Shown: positions 1 to 14,330, counted from the first letter of the stretch. The stretch is DNA of 64,000 nt from Cydia pomonella (GCF_033807575.1 NC_084705.1:12766019-12830018); one strand, 5' to 3'. Notes: generated by a model from the letters alone, not told the origin. Numbers and translations: made by a program.

Positions 1-394
1 TTTTTACTGTGAAACTATAGTATGGTTTCTTTGTAAATTTCGATGCGCCTTTGATTTGATCCAGGAATATTGAAAAGGAGAGTGCTAAATCTAATGAGGA
101 ATTGATACTGATAAGAAATAAAACTGTTAAAAACCTGACCTAATGATTGTAGGTTACGTACAATGTTAAAGTAACATCGTCACAACTATCAAAGGTCTGT
201 GATTATGCGTCAGTGTGATAAAATTCTGTTTAAAATAATTCATTTTCAAGGACTCCATTTGTAAACATGGCGGAATAAAAAATATTTTACAGTGTTTATT
301 TTCACTTATTTATTCTCTATTTAGAACTATCAGGTCTGAAAATCACTTATTTGTATCTTGCGAGTGGCAAAGCAGTGAATGCTATTGACAGAGG

Positions 395-990
395 AGGCGC
401 CGCAATAGGAAAAATAAATCTGGGGGCAGGGTAGTGCCCCCGCCAAGACGAGCAAAGCGAAGCGCATGGCCTACCTTTTCTAAAAGCGCTTCGTCGTTTT
501 TTTGAACCCTCATAACTTGGGTTTGCATTATACCAGATAAACAAAATTCTCGGGATATAATGTCAATAGTGGACTTAATAAGCATAAAAAAATTCAGATG
601 CATAGCTCTCATACTTAAGATTTTGTTCGTATCGGAAAAACCCCGTTTTCGTCACTGACTCACTTCACTCACTCACTGATGATCACCAAAACCCTTGGGG
701 TACTTCCTGAAGTCCTAGGAAGCAAAAATTTGGTATGTAGCATAGTATTAGTATACAAACAACAAAAGAAATAAAAAAAATTGGAAAGATATAGCCCTTA
801 AGGGGGTGAAAAAGGGGGTGGAATTTTGTATGGGGAATCAATAACCGCTGAACCGATTTAGATGAAATTTAGTGTGTATATAATTTTTCCTATAGGAAAG
901 GATATAGAATAGTTATCAACCCCAAAATCACCCGTAAAGGTGAAAAGGGAAGGAAAAGGGCATTAGGGGGAATAGAGGAAAGTTTGTAGG
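395..990. repeat. Decayed interspersed repeat, probably LINE-derived
   Basis: The stretch contains a G/C-rich block, a run of CACTCACTCACTGA and phrases such as CCTGAAGTCCTAGGAAGC. I associate these with abundant non-coding lepidopteran repeats. There is no coding potential. The family is recognised from memory only. Confidence 0.4.
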
Positions 991-1421
991 GGGGATCAGT
1001 AAAAAAAGAAGATTGTATAAAAGATGCCCCCAGATACGTATTTCGGGATTTTTAATTGTAAATTTCCCCCAACCATTATATATGTATCTGATAAATATTT
1101 AACTATTTGGTTGTACCCATTGGTATGTATTTCATTGTAATGTGTAATCTTCTTATTCCTGTAATGTATTCCTGCACTACCTGTCACTAAAGCTTTTTGT
1201 TCTTTATATCCTGCTACCCTAAGGTTGTCTGGAAGAGATCGCTCACAGCGATAAGAACGCCTGTTGCTACCTTTATTTACATTGTAAATCTGTTACTGAA
1301 TTTTTCTTCTGTGGTCCAATTAAGTGTATTTACTCTACTTACTTTACCATTTATATTAGGGGATGGAAGATTGTCATGCTTATGAAAATACACAAAGAAG
1401 ACACTTACAAAAAGAAGTGAA

Positions 1422-1802
1422 ATCCTATCAAAAACATTTTCATGGAAAATGTTGCCTAGACGAAACCATAAGGGCACTGTCAAAAAGTTATCAGATTTCT
1501 TGTAGAGCCAAGCTTCTAACTCTACAAGCGCTTACTTCACAAACTCTACACCTTAGTCAAAATATGTGGCATGGCCGTTTCGTTACTACAAGTATACTTA
1601 GTGAATAAATTTTGCACCTTACGCCCATGTGACAGTAGCGAAACGGCCATGCCACATATTTTGACTCTTGTTGTAGAGTTTCTGAAGTTAGGGCTTGTAG
1701 AGTTAGAAGCTTGTCTCTACGAGAAATCTGATAACATTTTGACAGTGCGAGCCTTATGGTTTCGTCTTGGCAACATTTTCATGAAAATGTTTTTGATAGG
1801 AT
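1422..1802. repeat. Foldback element (165-bp inverted arms)
   Basis: The left arm 1422-1586 pairs with the right arm 1634-1802 with few mismatches; the spacer is about 47 nt. Arm landmarks are ATCCTATCAAAAACATTTTC at the left end and its complement at the right end. ORFs in it are by-products of the palindrome. Confidence 0.85.
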
Positions 1803-2490
1803 ATTATGTATATGACCTAATTTTGGAACTGTTAGATCGTTAGTGGTTTGAAATAAGTGAAAATAACTGCTTTTGGTTTTCAAGAACCTCCTATTGAGAC
1901 TTAATTATGCGTTGGAGTGGCAATAAGAGTATTTCTAGCCCTTAAAGTTGCAATCACTTTAGGTTCCAAAAGGGCCGTAAAATTATCTCTTTAGCCACTA
2001 TTGGTGATATACTACTCTATTATACTAGTCATTTGGAATTAAAAGTTCCAAATAAGGGTATGTTCCCACTTATATGTAGAAGTTGCTTATATGTGACTTT
2101 AGGGCCTTATATAGCACTATTGCGTCTTATTCAGTGACAATTAAAACCTGCATGCAACTTTAAGTAGCAAAATCGACTTTACCCAACCATAAGTAATAAA
2201 GTAGAAACAATAAGCGTTCCTAAGCAACTACAAGTGACAGGATGAACTCATATACAATTTTGAGTTGTGTTTAAAGGTATAAGTTTTATCAAACACTGTT
2301 AAACCACTCATTTAGAACATAAAGCTATAAGATAAGCTGCAAAATTCACTAATGTGCTGCTTGGGATGTTAGTGATTTGTTTCTATCGAGCGAAAGTCAG
2401 AAACTCAGAAGAAGAGAATGAGAAAGGCCTCAAGATTACTAATAACATTTTAGCAATCGTATTGTGATCTAAAAAAGCGCTAGATTCAAA

Positions 2491-2630
2491 CCAAGATAAG
2501 TTGGCAGCGATTTTGGCAGCACTGTCTGCGCAAGTGTTATTTTAAACTTCAAACTTCTATGAAAGTATGACGATTAGATTACTTAACACTTGCACAGGCT
2601 GGGCCTATCCACATCGCTGCCAACTTATCA
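2491..2630. repeat. MITE family 1, copy 1
   Basis: Imperfect palindrome with ends AGATAAGTTGGCAGCGATTT and CATCGCTGCCAACTTATC. Related copies lie at 12046-12176, 31018-31160 and 52470-52537. Confidence 0.7.
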
Positions 2631-3487
2631 AATTTTTATCAAAATTTAAAATTTCAGTAGCAGCGCAATCAAATAACGCTTTCTTGATTGTGGTAAACTG
2701 ACAGTTGAAATCAGAGATTAAATAAAATAAAAAGGATCTTTGGGTTGCCCGCAGTGCGCCAAGTATCTGCTGGCCACCCTCCAGTTTCTAGATTGTGAAG
2801 AAAATTATACTGGCATCTCATGAAAGCTTAGACTTCTCGAGATAGCAGTGTTGCAAGAAACGCTCAGGCATACAGTAAAAGCTATTTAAAACTGACAGTA
2901 CAATACAATTTTCGTTTTGAATATATTTTACTAGAATATTAGGGTATGATAAATGTTGCATATTGCCAGCCATATTATGTAGATTGAAGAACAAAAAGCA
3001 CTGAACAGTTTTTGTTTAAATTAAACATCACTGGCTAACTAAATTAAACATTGTATGCTGGTCTACAAACGATTTAGGAATTCGGAGTTGTTACTTTATA
3101 TTAATATAATTTTATAAGTAACAATATACCCATACATAAGTAAAAAAAATCTAAACCAATAAATTAAACTAAAAAAATACGCCTACAAATAAATGAATTA
3201 TTTTCGTGTTAACTCGGTATTTATTTAATATATTTTTCTAGTACCTATTTATTTAATTGCATTAATTAATATGTAAGTATATTTTTAATTCATCTAGTGA
3301 GTCGATTTGTGGTCCAGGTTATATTTTATTTCATTATTGTAACATAATGAATTAATTAAATTAACAAGTATGTACATTTTTAGTCTTTTTATAATTTACC
3401 ACGTGCAAAATTTTCACAAAGTAATATATTTTCAACGAGTGTTTTACTCCATTACAAGAAATAAATGTTAGGTACTAATCTTATCTG

Positions 3488-3750
3488 AATAAATAAATAA
3501 GTATTATAGGACACTACTACACAAATTGACTAAGGTACGTTCCCACGGTAAGCTCAATATGGCTTGTGATGCGCGTACTTAGACAACGATATATATAATA
3601 TAGGTTATAAATACTTAAATACCTACATAGAAAACATCCATGACTCAGGAACAAATATCTATGCTCATCACACGAATAAATACCCTTACCAGGATTTGAA
3701 CCCATCGGCTTCATAGGCAGGGTCACTACCCACTAGGCCAGACAGGTCGT
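3488..3750 (-). repeat. tRNA-headed SINE, copy 1
   Basis: Read on the minus strand, the head has A- and B-box-like motifs (GCCTAGTGGGTAGTGACC and GGTTCAAATCC). A body with TTTATTCGTGTGATGAGCAT follows and the tail is rich in TAT and AATA. It resembles the lepidopteran SINE I know as Metulj; that name is from memory. Confidence 0.75.
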
Positions 3751-4900
3751 AAAGTTAAAATAATTAAGTTATCTAATTTAGTACATCAAATATTGTCGTC
3801 ATATTCTTCCACATGGAGCCTATCTTATTTTTACTAAATAAAATGGGAATCTATATACCCATATATTTAGGTATTTTATGCGTAAATACCTGTAATTATA
3901 ATAAAATACCTATTTACATTATTTAGCGGCAAAATATTACGAAGAAGTTATCACTCCCCGCCTGGTTTATTGCCCCCGAGTTCGGCTTGTTAGTTTTATT
4001 AGCTAAATCGTTTATCGTATTAAGACAGCCGGCATTATCTCAACCGTGGGGTGTTTTGATAAACCATTCAATTCTAAAATGAATGATACTTCCTCTTGGT
4101 AACGAGACTGTCTTATTACTTTAAGTGCGTTATGCATGACTTTGTGTTTTTGCCTTGTTAACCTCCCGATTGTTCGATATTTTTATATGAATTTACGCTG
4201 TTTATTCTGTCATTTATATTAGGGATACGTGCAATGTGGGTACTAAAAAAATAAAAAAGTAGTCTGTAGACTTGAAAAAATGCCATTATGTATTTATCAA
4301 GTAACAATAACACACTACATATTTTTCATGATAATAATACCTACTTGCCACAAGAAAGGAATTATTAGCTGTCCCATAAATTGTAGACTAAATGCAAACA
4401 ATATAGATGTTGTTCTCATATCTCGAAGTTTTACACACACGGACATTCTAGAAATGAAAAATGAACACCGTCATTTTGAAAATAATGTCTTATTTTATTA
4501 TAACGACAGAGTTAAATTGATAACGAACGGTAGAGCCGCTTGCAGCAGACACAAAATCAATATGCCAATGATGGATGATGCGGAATTTTAATTAAGCACA
4601 CATCAGCTAGTTGACAAAATGAGCCTTTAATGATGGTAGTTATGCACTCGGAGAGAAATTGATTTCAAATTTAGCAATAGGTTAGTTGAGTTGACACCGC
4701 GGGTAAGTAGGTTTGGATTAACGACAAGATTAGACACGATTGAATTGGGTTCGCACGTTTACTAAATTAAGTAAGTCTTGAAACCACATGACATTAATCC
4801 CTTTTGCATAGGTACAGCTTGAGATAAATATCTGTATCTAGTTATGTTAAATAACTTATAGACTCTTTCTTAGAATTTGTAACGACAGAGTACCTTCATA

Positions 4901-5374
4901 AGTAAACTAGATCTCGTTCAAACCAATTTTCGGTGGAAGTTTGCATGGTAATGTATATCATATATTTTTTTTTAGATGTTTCATTCTGTTATTTTAGAAG
5001 TTACAGGGGGGGGGGGGGACAGTTTTCACTTTGGAAGTGTCTCTCGCGCAAACTATTCAGTTTAGAAAAAATGATATTAGAAACCTCAATATCATTTTTA
5101 AATACCTATCCATAGATACCCCACACGTATGGGTTTGATGAAAAAAGATTTTTTGAGTTTCAGTTCTAAGTACGGGGAACCCCCAAAATTTTATTTCTAT
5201 TTTTGTGTAAATATCCTAATGCGGCTCATAGAATACATCTACTTACCACGTTTGAACAGTATAGCTCTTATTGTTTCGTAAAAAAGTGGCGGTGACATAA
5301 TCGGACAGACAGACGGACATGACGAATCTATAAGGGTTCTGTTTTTTGCCATTTGGCTACGGAACCCTAAAAAG
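4901..5374 (+). repeat. Long repeat family 2, 5'-truncated copy
   Basis: Runs from CTAGATCTCGTTCAAACC to GGCTACGGAACCCTAAAAA. It contains a 13-G run at 5006-5018 and the GACAGACAGACGGACATGAC block. It matches 22380-22894 almost base for base. Confidence 0.85.
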
Positions 5375-8336
5375 ATATCATGGACAAGAATAGATATTTT
5401 AAAATAATTTAAAATACATTTTCAAGACACTTGCTCAAAACGACGTTTTTATTCCACCGATTTTTGTCTCATAATCCTAGATATTAAACACGCGTGATTT
5501 TTCAGTCTATTATAACACTTGTGCATTTTCATTATATTATCCGACTAAGTTACGAAGGTAACTGATTGCTAATAATATGCATGGAAATGGAGCCTTCTTA
5601 ATTTGGTCGAGTAATACTTTTTTTACCAACTATTAGGTTTCAAATGTTAGTTCAAAGAGTTTTTATCACACCAAACATAATTTATAGATTAAATTATCTC
5701 GTAAATTACATTAATGAATAAACATAACATTTTATCGATTTGATCTCCATCCGTCGAATAGAAATACGAAAATATTAGCTTTTTACCTTTTTTTATTTGG
5801 CTGTTTGTCGATTTCGTTCGCGCCTTTGCCTTGCGCGCGCATTGGAATCGTGCGTAAAAAAAAAATAACGCGCCAGCCATTTCCCGTATTTGTCATAGAA
5901 ATGGAATAGTATTGCATATTTTTAGTTTATATATTGACGAAAATGTCATTTCCAAGCATTGAAAATGAAGAACACATAAAATTGGCGCTGCCAGTACCTA
6001 ATACTAATAGAGGTAAGAGCAGAGATCGATAGCCTTTTACCATCAAAATCGGGTGAAAAATAATGGGCGGCATATGAAACTTTTCTTTAATGGAAAATCA
6101 GCAAAAACGCCCAGGCTTTCTTGGAAAACGTGTTGGTAGCTTACTTCAATGAACTGGCAAATAAGTACCTACAAGCCCAGCACGCTTTGGTGCAATTATT
6201 CGATGATAAAACTGTAAGCCACCATTTTGAAAGTTGTAGGTACTTTTACTGTTTTGACAAAAAAAAAGTCTAATTTTTAAGTTTTGTTTTTTCCTCGAAA
6301 TTGTGTTGAAAAACTTCGTGTGATGATAGATATAAGAAGTAAGGAGATTTATAACGAAGCATAATTTCAACGAGTCTCGCTGTCTCCAACTGTCCCCCAC
6401 CACATCATTAAAGGCGTGGCCAGACAACGTACTCACGCGCTGTGATTGGCCAAACCGCGCGGTGTAGGAGCCTAGAGCGGCGGCACTAGAGTGAGGACAA
6501 TTCGATAGAGCTATCGATATTTTACATACCTTAGACTTTTGACATTTTTGTTTTAAGTAATAATTGTTATAGACTTAATTTATATTCCTTTAAATTTTTG
6601 ACCTTATTTACGAGCTAAGAATTTTAAGGTACGTGTACGGTATATTAGTTGATCCATAAGTTCTCTCACAAAGGTTTTTACTGATAAAATGTAATACAAA
6701 GCTTTTGATTTTAAAAAAAATCATCTCCCATGATGCGAAAGCTTGTTTATGCTTAACTAATCAAATTGGTTTAAATTTTAGTCCTTATTTGATGTAATGT
6801 TTGTTTAAATTGTTTACTTTGGGATTGTCGTTAGACGCGAGCGCTTCATTAAAAAAAATAGTTTCAGTTTATTATAGCATATTTCGTCACCAATTGAAAG
6901 CAATTCCAGCATGTTACATAGAGTTATGAAGAACTGCGAAAGCAAGTTATAGTAAATTATATTGTAAGTATAATGCACCATTAAATAAGCTTTTAAATCA
7001 TATGTACGAATAATAAGGAAAGAGTAATCATAATTATCAGTAAAAATCTTTCTGATAGAACTTTTGGATCGACTAAGTATACAATATACTATTATTTTAA
7101 ACATATTTATATTCTATCGTTATATAAATGAGGCGAAGTGTATCTGGAAACTTTTTTCTTGAAAATGATCCGAACAAATAACACTTTTCTCGCTCGTAAA
7201 CCAGTTAGGGCCCTCTACCTGTAGCATCTATCCATTTTTCTTGAATACTGGGATTTTTCGGGAAACTGAAAAAAATTGCAATCATGAACATATTTGATTA
7301 TATCTAGTGCAGTTATTCGAATCGTTGCTAAGAACCTAAATAAAATATACTTATAGGTATAAACTATAATGTTATAAATAAATTGTACTCAATTAAATCA
7401 GTTTATTTTTTGGCTTACCTATTCGATTTTTAATCCAAATTAATAAGTATTAAATGAAACATTAGGTGCATATAAAATAATTGTAAAATTTTACTTGAAA
7501 AATAATTACTTTCATACACACTATGTATATCCAAACATTTTTATCGATAACGCTCAAAGATCAATTATATGCACGAGCACCACTCTACTTCGCGGCGTCA
7601 ATGAAGGGAGCGGTTGGCGGTCGTACCAAGAAACAATAATGCCCCTGTGAATATCGGTAGCGGTTTAATGCATTGCGCCGTTGCTAAGGACACTACAAAT
7701 AGTTTTCCATGCCAAAGCGTCAATGTAGGATGCATAGACAAATTGCCACGCGTTTGTATGACAACATGGTCTGACTCAGAAAAATCATATGTCACTGGAT
7801 TTATTTGTTAAAATGTGTGGTTTTATTGACTAATACGTGAAAAAAAATGTACTCACATGTGGTATGTAACTCCATGATCCTTATAGTTTTTGGATGCACT
7901 CCTATTTCGACACAAAATAACGCTATAATTCGGCATTTCAATAAAATTGACGCGCACATTGTTCAATGACAGCTAATTTGCTACTGTCTTACGGCGGGCC
8001 GGTATGGCCACGATGTGGCCATGTCGCGGCGACACGCGCCACGCCTCCGTCAGCCATCTAGTACTTTCTATGATCTGAGGGGATAATCCTTTATGATATG
8101 AACAGAGTAATTTAAAAAAAATGTTTTTGTTACTTAAAAAAATAAAACTTTTATCGTTGATCTATCTCGGTGATAAGGATGGTAGGTATTTTTTCAGGTT
8201 TTCCTCCATAAATCTTTTTTTACAACAAAAAAGCATGATTTGTAATCATATGACCTAGTAACTAGACTTGTAAATCTTGTCCCCTCTTTATATTGGGCAT
8301 TTTCCATAATTAATAAAAACAAAATAAAAAAATAAC
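5375..8336. other. Intergenic, no gene seen
   Basis: AT-rich, non-coding DNA. GC-richer patches at about 5815-5880, 6410-6500 and 7985-8055 have no open frame with codon bias. A few short ORFs carry no recognisable motif. Confidence 0.5.
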
Positions 8337-8497
8337 ACTTTCAATGTGTCTTTAGCGTTGTTCATTACTATTCCAAATTTCAAATCGATAGTTTTCGAGT
8401 AGTTCTCGAGATATTTAGCAATGTGACAGAGAGACGAACGGACACAGAGTCGCAACATAAGGGTTCCTTTTGTACCTTTTTGGTACGGAACCCAAAA
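8337..8497 (+). repeat. 3' fragment of a family-2-like repeat
   Basis: GTGACAGAGAGACGAACGGA followed by TTTTTGGTACGGAACCCAAA, the usual 3' end pattern. Confidence 0.55.
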
Positions 8498-10610
8498 AAT
8501 TAAGCTACAAGAATACCTACAGGGGTCATAAATTGTTACCTACTCTTAATAGAGTATTGATAGATTGCAATTAGATTGATCATGCAATTAGGTATTCTAT
8601 TTTTTTAATGATCATCAATTATAGTATCGCCAATGAAATAAACTTATACAAAGTCGGAAAATATGCCAACAGATTATGTCTATGCCTAATGCGTCCCACG
8701 TGCCAATTCTACATTCAGAAACATTGCCTCATCCACCAGATTAGCGAGATCGCACTCCCACGAGTAATCTACTCGCTGACACTAATATCTGTGCGGATTG
8801 AATCCTATCAAAACATCTAGTCGTAATGTAGAGAGAGCTAGCTGTGTAGGTGAGATATAAATTAAACACCTTAAGCCGTAAACAACGTAAGTAGGTATTC
8901 ATGTTAAACGAATGCCAACTAATAATAGTACGTTTAAATCTTAATTATGATAGTACACACGTAGGTAAAATATGAGATGCCTTGTTAAATAGAGAGGTAG
9001 TTTAATAAAAATCATAACTATTTAATCAACTTTTAACTTAGTGGTATCTAAATACCTCCAAATTGAATCGTAAAGTTAATGACAATATTAAAACAAATAG
9101 CGCTATCAAACCCAATTTAGAATATTTATTTATACTTATTTTAACGGCAAGAAGATGGGCGTCTTAATTTTTTGTATTCGTTTACGACAGGACCACATGG
9201 GCCATAATTCCGTCGTTGTCTAAAAGATCATATGTCCGTATATATCGCAATGAATCAGAAGGCGTTTTTGGTTTAGTGAGGGATCACGGCTCACTAATGT
9301 AAGTTTTACGAGTAATTTCACGGTTATTCATTCTTGAGCAGCAGGGGGCGACCGCTGGTGTCAATTCGCCACGTTTATTTTATATTCGCTTAGGTACCTG
9401 ATTCTGTAGGTATCTTTCTTGATTAAAAGATTTTGACGAAGTGACCTTCAAAATATTGTGACTAAAGCGTTTTTATAAACAATAAAATTAGTACGGTAGT
9501 TGAGTTGGCAGGGCGATGGGCTATGATTCAGAGTCGCGAGTTCGAGTCACAATGTATGTTATTTTTCACCACACCAACTGGTAAAGGCCCTCTTAGTTGT
9601 TCAAAAATTAATGAGAAAGTTGCATTTTATCCACATGTGGAGGCAAAGTAATCAGATGTTAATTTTGAGTTGTTTCCTTATGTTAGCTTGTAGAATTGAC
9701 TTTTAAATGATGATTTTGAATGAGAACATTTTTATTACGTTCATTTGTACCGGTTTGATTGTTTAGGTATTTCATAGTTAGTATATTCCTCGCGTTAGTG
9801 TAGTGAATTTTTTTTTTCACTCGGAGACAAACTTTGTTTAACCCTCTTGCTTTGAAATACTCGCAACGCTCAAGATTCAATTTTTCAATCTTTCGCTCGA
9901 TCGCGTATCAATATTAGCACGACCGGTTAAACAACAACTTTACAGAAAGACTTTAAAGATATTTTTGTAACACTCAATTGTAAAGATATCCTTGCCCTCG
10001 CCTGTACATAGGTACAGTGTCACAACTTATTATGTATTAGTGGAATGTGTGCGGAACGAAGGTAAGAGACAAATACTGATGTGAATAATGAAGTCACTAA
10101 ATATTAATCTTAGCGACACCAAACTCAGAAGAGCCAAAGGAGTGTATAAGTATAGTATAAGTTATATACTGTATAGTATACTGTCGGGCCGTAGATGATT
10201 GTGATTTAATAAATAAATAAATAAAAACGTATTAGAAAACTTCAACATTTTAGCACGTAACGTTTGCCGGAGACTAAGACACATTTTAACATAACACTCC
10301 CGACTCTTTTCATCAACAATTTTTCACTTCCAACGTTGCATGAAAAAATCCACGACGGCCTGTCATACGTTTCCAGTCCAAAGAGCCTGGATGGGCCGGA
10401 CACCTCACATGATGAAGTGTCACCCGGTGACAAACGATACAGCATCCCGAGCGGCAAATGAGAAATCTAATTTCAAGCTACCGTTAGTGTTAGGCTGTTA
10501 TAGATGCGTAGGGGTCAGGTGACAGGAAATTAATCTGTATTTGACGGGGATAGATGTCATGGTAATTCATGAAAGTTAATATTCGTATGACAATAAAAAA
10601 ACCGTGACCT
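8498..10610. other. Intergenic, no gene seen
   Basis: Low-complexity AT-rich DNA with a decayed SINE head near 9495 and an (AAAT)n run near 10209. Two overlapping opposite-strand ORFs at 10242-10522 have no domain or splice support. Confidence 0.45.
9495..9570 (+). repeat. tRNA-like SINE head (decayed)
   Basis: GTAGTTGAGTTGGCAGGGCG and GCGAGTTCGAGTCAC sit at A-box and B-box spacing. No acceptor stem is formed. Confidence 0.35.
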
Positions 10611-10725
10611 GCGGTGGCTTGCATTTTTATCACTTGTCACTATGCCTGTCACTTTCGCACTTACATACCTACTTCTTAGAACGTAACAGGCACGGTGAAA
10701 GGTGATAAAAATGTGACCGTGCTAC
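10611..10725. repeat. MITE family 3, copy 1
   Basis: Near-palindrome: CATTTTTATCACTTGTCACT pairs with GGTGAAAGGTGATAAAAATG. Related to 34218-34330. Confidence 0.7.
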
Positions 10726-11229
10726 AGTCGCCGGGACTGTTATAAATAATAACATAAAAAATATCAGAACCATAAGAATTCCATAAAACATTGTTAGTAC
10801 CATCGTTATAGCTAGGGGTTAGTAAGTACATTAAAACCAAATCCAAACATAATAAGAAAAATAAAAAATTTATAATATTGACATAATAACAATGAATTCA
10901 AGATTCATAGTAAAATAAAAATTAGCTGAAATATTGAATACAAAAATAATTTATAAATTAACATATCAAATTTAAAATAAAATAGACTAGAATAATAATT
11001 ACGATGTCAAAATTTACTATTTTTATTCATATTCCCATAAATAATGATTTCATGTCAAAAGAGCAATAGGTACAAGCATAAAAATGTATAGAGTACCTAA
11101 GTATAACATGAAAGACCTAAATTAAGAAATAATTATACATAGTCTAATCCTAAACAACCAATATTTAATATTTAAAACATGCAATACTAAACTTATAAGT
11201 AGCAGTCAAAAGGTAATTAATTAAACTTA

Positions 11230-11503
11230 CGGCCCGATTAGAAGAATGAGATACGATAACGATAAGTTCTGGTTTAGATAAGTTCTCATTTAGATATCGT
11301 TTGTATGTCGTATAATTGGCAGAAGCAGCTCGATTCGGGCAACCAATGTCACTTTGACGTTGGGAATATCGTAGATAGATCTTATTGGGATCACAGCGGA
11401 ATCGAAATAAACGTCAATTTTGACATATCGTTTAGTTATCGGTCCTTTAAAGATCTTTCCAAGATCTTAAACGTGTCTTAATCATTCTTCGAATCGGGCC
11501 GTT
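11230..11503. mobile_element. MITE family 4, copy 1
   Basis: Terminal inverted repeats are CGGCCCGATTAGAAGAATGA and TCATTCTTCGAATCGGGCCG. The element is flanked by TTA on both sides, a possible 3-bp target duplication (Harbinger-like; inference). It matches 43340-43609 closely. Confidence 0.8.
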
Positions 11504-11597
11504 ATTTTATGCATTATGTGTTGTTGAGCTAGAATGGGGCAGTTAATAAGCCTAAATACTGAATATGTCGAAAAAGGTGTGAACTAGTGAAAAGTAC

Positions 11598-11819
11598 AGT
11601 CAGCATCAAAAGTAGTGGATCAAACAAGGTGTCAAAAGTATCTACCATTCTGTAACAGCTTAGCAAAATTTGATGGTTCTATATGTAGAACAATTAAGAC
11701 TATAAAAGATATATTTTTGAATGTGAATTTTAGAGATTCATCTATATTTGGAAAAGTTATCCGGAATATCAGATACTTTTGGCGCGTTGTTTCATCCGCT
11801 CCTATTGATGCTGACTGTA
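11598..11819. mobile_element. TA-flanked MITE family 5, copy 1
   Basis: Inverted ends CAGTCAGCATCAAAAGTAG and TATTGATGCTGACTG. The TA dinucleotide on both sides suggests mariner-type target duplication. Its interior is the inverse of the copy at 28850. Confidence 0.8.
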
Positions 11820-12045
11820 CCACGCTTCTAATGGCTGATGTTGTTGGACAACGGTAGTATAATTAAAGCTACCTAAAGTTGTGATAGTAATTTTCCAGAT
11901 TTGTGCATCAGATAGAAATGATAGAATACAAATTATTATGATTACAGTCAATTATAATATGAAATATTACTAGTAACTACATACTCCATTTACTTACTGC
12001 TTAAAATGCGCACTGGTGTTTACGATTTCGATTATATGATCTTTC

Positions 12046-12176
12046 AGCTAAAGTCAGACCAAGATATGTGTTATTTTAAACATCGAACTTCAATGAAATT
12101 AGTATAACGTTTACTTAACACTTGCACAAGCTGGGCTATCAAAATCGCTGACACCATAATCTTGGTCTGACTCTAG
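12046..12176. repeat. MITE family 1, copy 2
   Basis: Ends AGTCAGACCAAGA and TCTTGGTCTGACT form outer inverted repeats. The interior shares TGTTATTTTAAAC and ACTTAACACTTGCACA with copy 1. Confidence 0.65.
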
Positions 12177-14110
12177 CTCTATTGGTTCTAATAACATAAA
12201 ACAAGCATTTACATTTTTTCCTATGTCGCAGGCAATTTTATTTATTACAAGCATGCTTAGGCGTGTTTACGTGCATAGCTTATGGTAGTCCGATCAACCA
12301 GAAAGATAAATAGGCTTATAATGAACCGTTTTATCATGCCATAATGTAAAGAAATGATGAGCATTATTTTTTATGATATCACTAAGGATAAACTGTATTT
12401 AAGAAGCGACTTGATGATAAAATGTTAACTTTAACTACTTTTTTTTTAAATTGCCACCCCTTAATAATCATGGCTGATTTCGGCACGTTGCCACTTGCTT
12501 TTACCTGCAATTCGCTCGTTTTTTTTTATCAGTATGTATGCTCTACTTTGACAGTTTTTTTTCACTGTACAGCTGCATATTGATCTCACTGGAAAAGTCG
12601 TAGTTGACTGGCGTACGCCGAAACCCGAGTAGCGATGTGTTCGTAACTTCCGTCGCTAGCACAAAGCATCGTAAACATTATCGTCCGGGAACACGATTAT
12701 AATAAAGAAACTTTATCACCTATTAAAATGTCAGGAATGCTGAAGTCGATAGGAGGTTATTTAGAAAAACTACTCGAATAAGTAGTAAAGTCACACAATG
12801 CGGCTGTTCCGGTTCAATATAGTAGCTTACCTATTGTTGTACTTAGTCAATGTTTACTTTAGTGTACCCAACATTATACTTTTAATTTGTTATTGAATAG
12901 GTAATCGTAAGTGAAAAATGATTATCATATCATAAACAATGTTTCTTATTTAGCACGTGTTTTATTGTTAAATACACTGAAACACCAATAATAAGTATAG
13001 ATTTTTTTTTTTTTTTATCTTTATTTAACGAGCTTAGATATAGAAAATTAAACAACTCTAGCGGCTCAAATATACAGAAGATGCAAACCCGCGAAGCTTT
13101 TTCTGCTACTTATTTTGAAATATCTCCCTCCCCCTTGGCGATTTTGGTGAGGTTCTTGGTGGCTACCCCCAATAACTTCACGTGTATTTTTTTTGAAATG
13201 TTTTCATTCAACATAATTTTAAGATAATGTCTATTATTCTTTTTGTTTATTATTCTTATTTTTTTTTCGTTCTGAATGTGATGATATATTTATTAGACGC
13301 GCTCAAATTTCATAAAATAGACTCGCTATTTTGAAGTGTTAAGTGAAGATTTATGTTTAACGAAACCGAGAAAAAGTATCTATATCTCATGTGGTATACC
13401 CGACCTCCCCCAACGTGATCAGTCGCGTGATTACTGCACAAGCCCATGATCATTGAGCACTTCAAAACTGAACCGAATGCATAGTGCAGTGTTATACTAT
13501 CTTATCAACCATAATTATATTGGGTGTCATCATCAAATATGATAGAACTCTTTTATTAAAAACCATATTTTTGTCAACTCCGATTTACCAAACTGATGGT
13601 GGCTGGTTGCTATTGATTAAAATTGGTAAATTTTATAAAATGTATATTCCCTCCATTACAGTCAAAGCCAATCACAAAATTTAATTAATAATTATTCAAT
13701 TTCTACCCAACGAAAACCGCATCTCACTCACCCCCCTTCAATTACCAGTAGCGCAGCGCACCAAACGTCGCTTAATACTCTTTGGTAGCTTAATTAATAA
13801 CTTCTATCTACTCGGGACGTATTTTAATATTCCAGAGCCATCAAAATGTCCAGAGTGGCGAGACAAAGCCATAAAGTGTGTCAAATTAAAAACTCTTTGA
13901 ACTCGCCGTGGACATAATCGTGTAGGAATAAAAAGGGAGACATGTGTCCACATGTTCGTAAGACACACCGTGTATAATGTGATAAAGTGTGGCCGCCTCG
14001 AGAGAGGGAAAGAAGCGGAGATGACGGCACTCCGTCAGTTCGTCCACACTGTACTAAATACAGCAGGAATAAGATAAGAATAACATCCCACAGTGAATCT
14101 GGGCCTTACT

Positions 14111-14290
14111 GTTTCTCCTCACTGGATATTTATATATTTATTTAAACTTTATTGCAAAGAAAACTTATCGTACAAAAGGCGGACTTAATGCCAAAAGGTA
14201 TTCTCTACCAGTCAACCTCAAGGAAGGCAGAGAGATATATTAACATTATTAAAAATATTTTGACACAGTTTGTTGTAAACCACAGCTACT
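14111..14290. repeat. Probable inverted LINE 3' end
   Basis: AAACTTTATTGCAAAGAAAA, then AAGGCGGACTTAATGCC and ATTCTCTACCAGTCAACCTC, look like the complement of a non-LTR retrotransposon 3' UTR (family recognised from memory). Confidence 0.4.
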
Positions 14291-14330
14291 TTTGTCCCTA
14301 TATATTTATATATTTTTCGAATCTGTAATT

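Larger units (their letters stand above)
1803..4900. other. Intergenic, no gene seen
   Basis: AT-rich apart from the MITE at 2491 and the SINE at 3488. The 103-codon ORF at 4280-4591 has no motif and is flanked by AT-rich DNA; I do not call it a gene. Confidence 0.45.

Noticed and set aside
4280..4591. 103-codon ORF
   Set aside because: No recognisable domain, AT-driven composition and no gene context.
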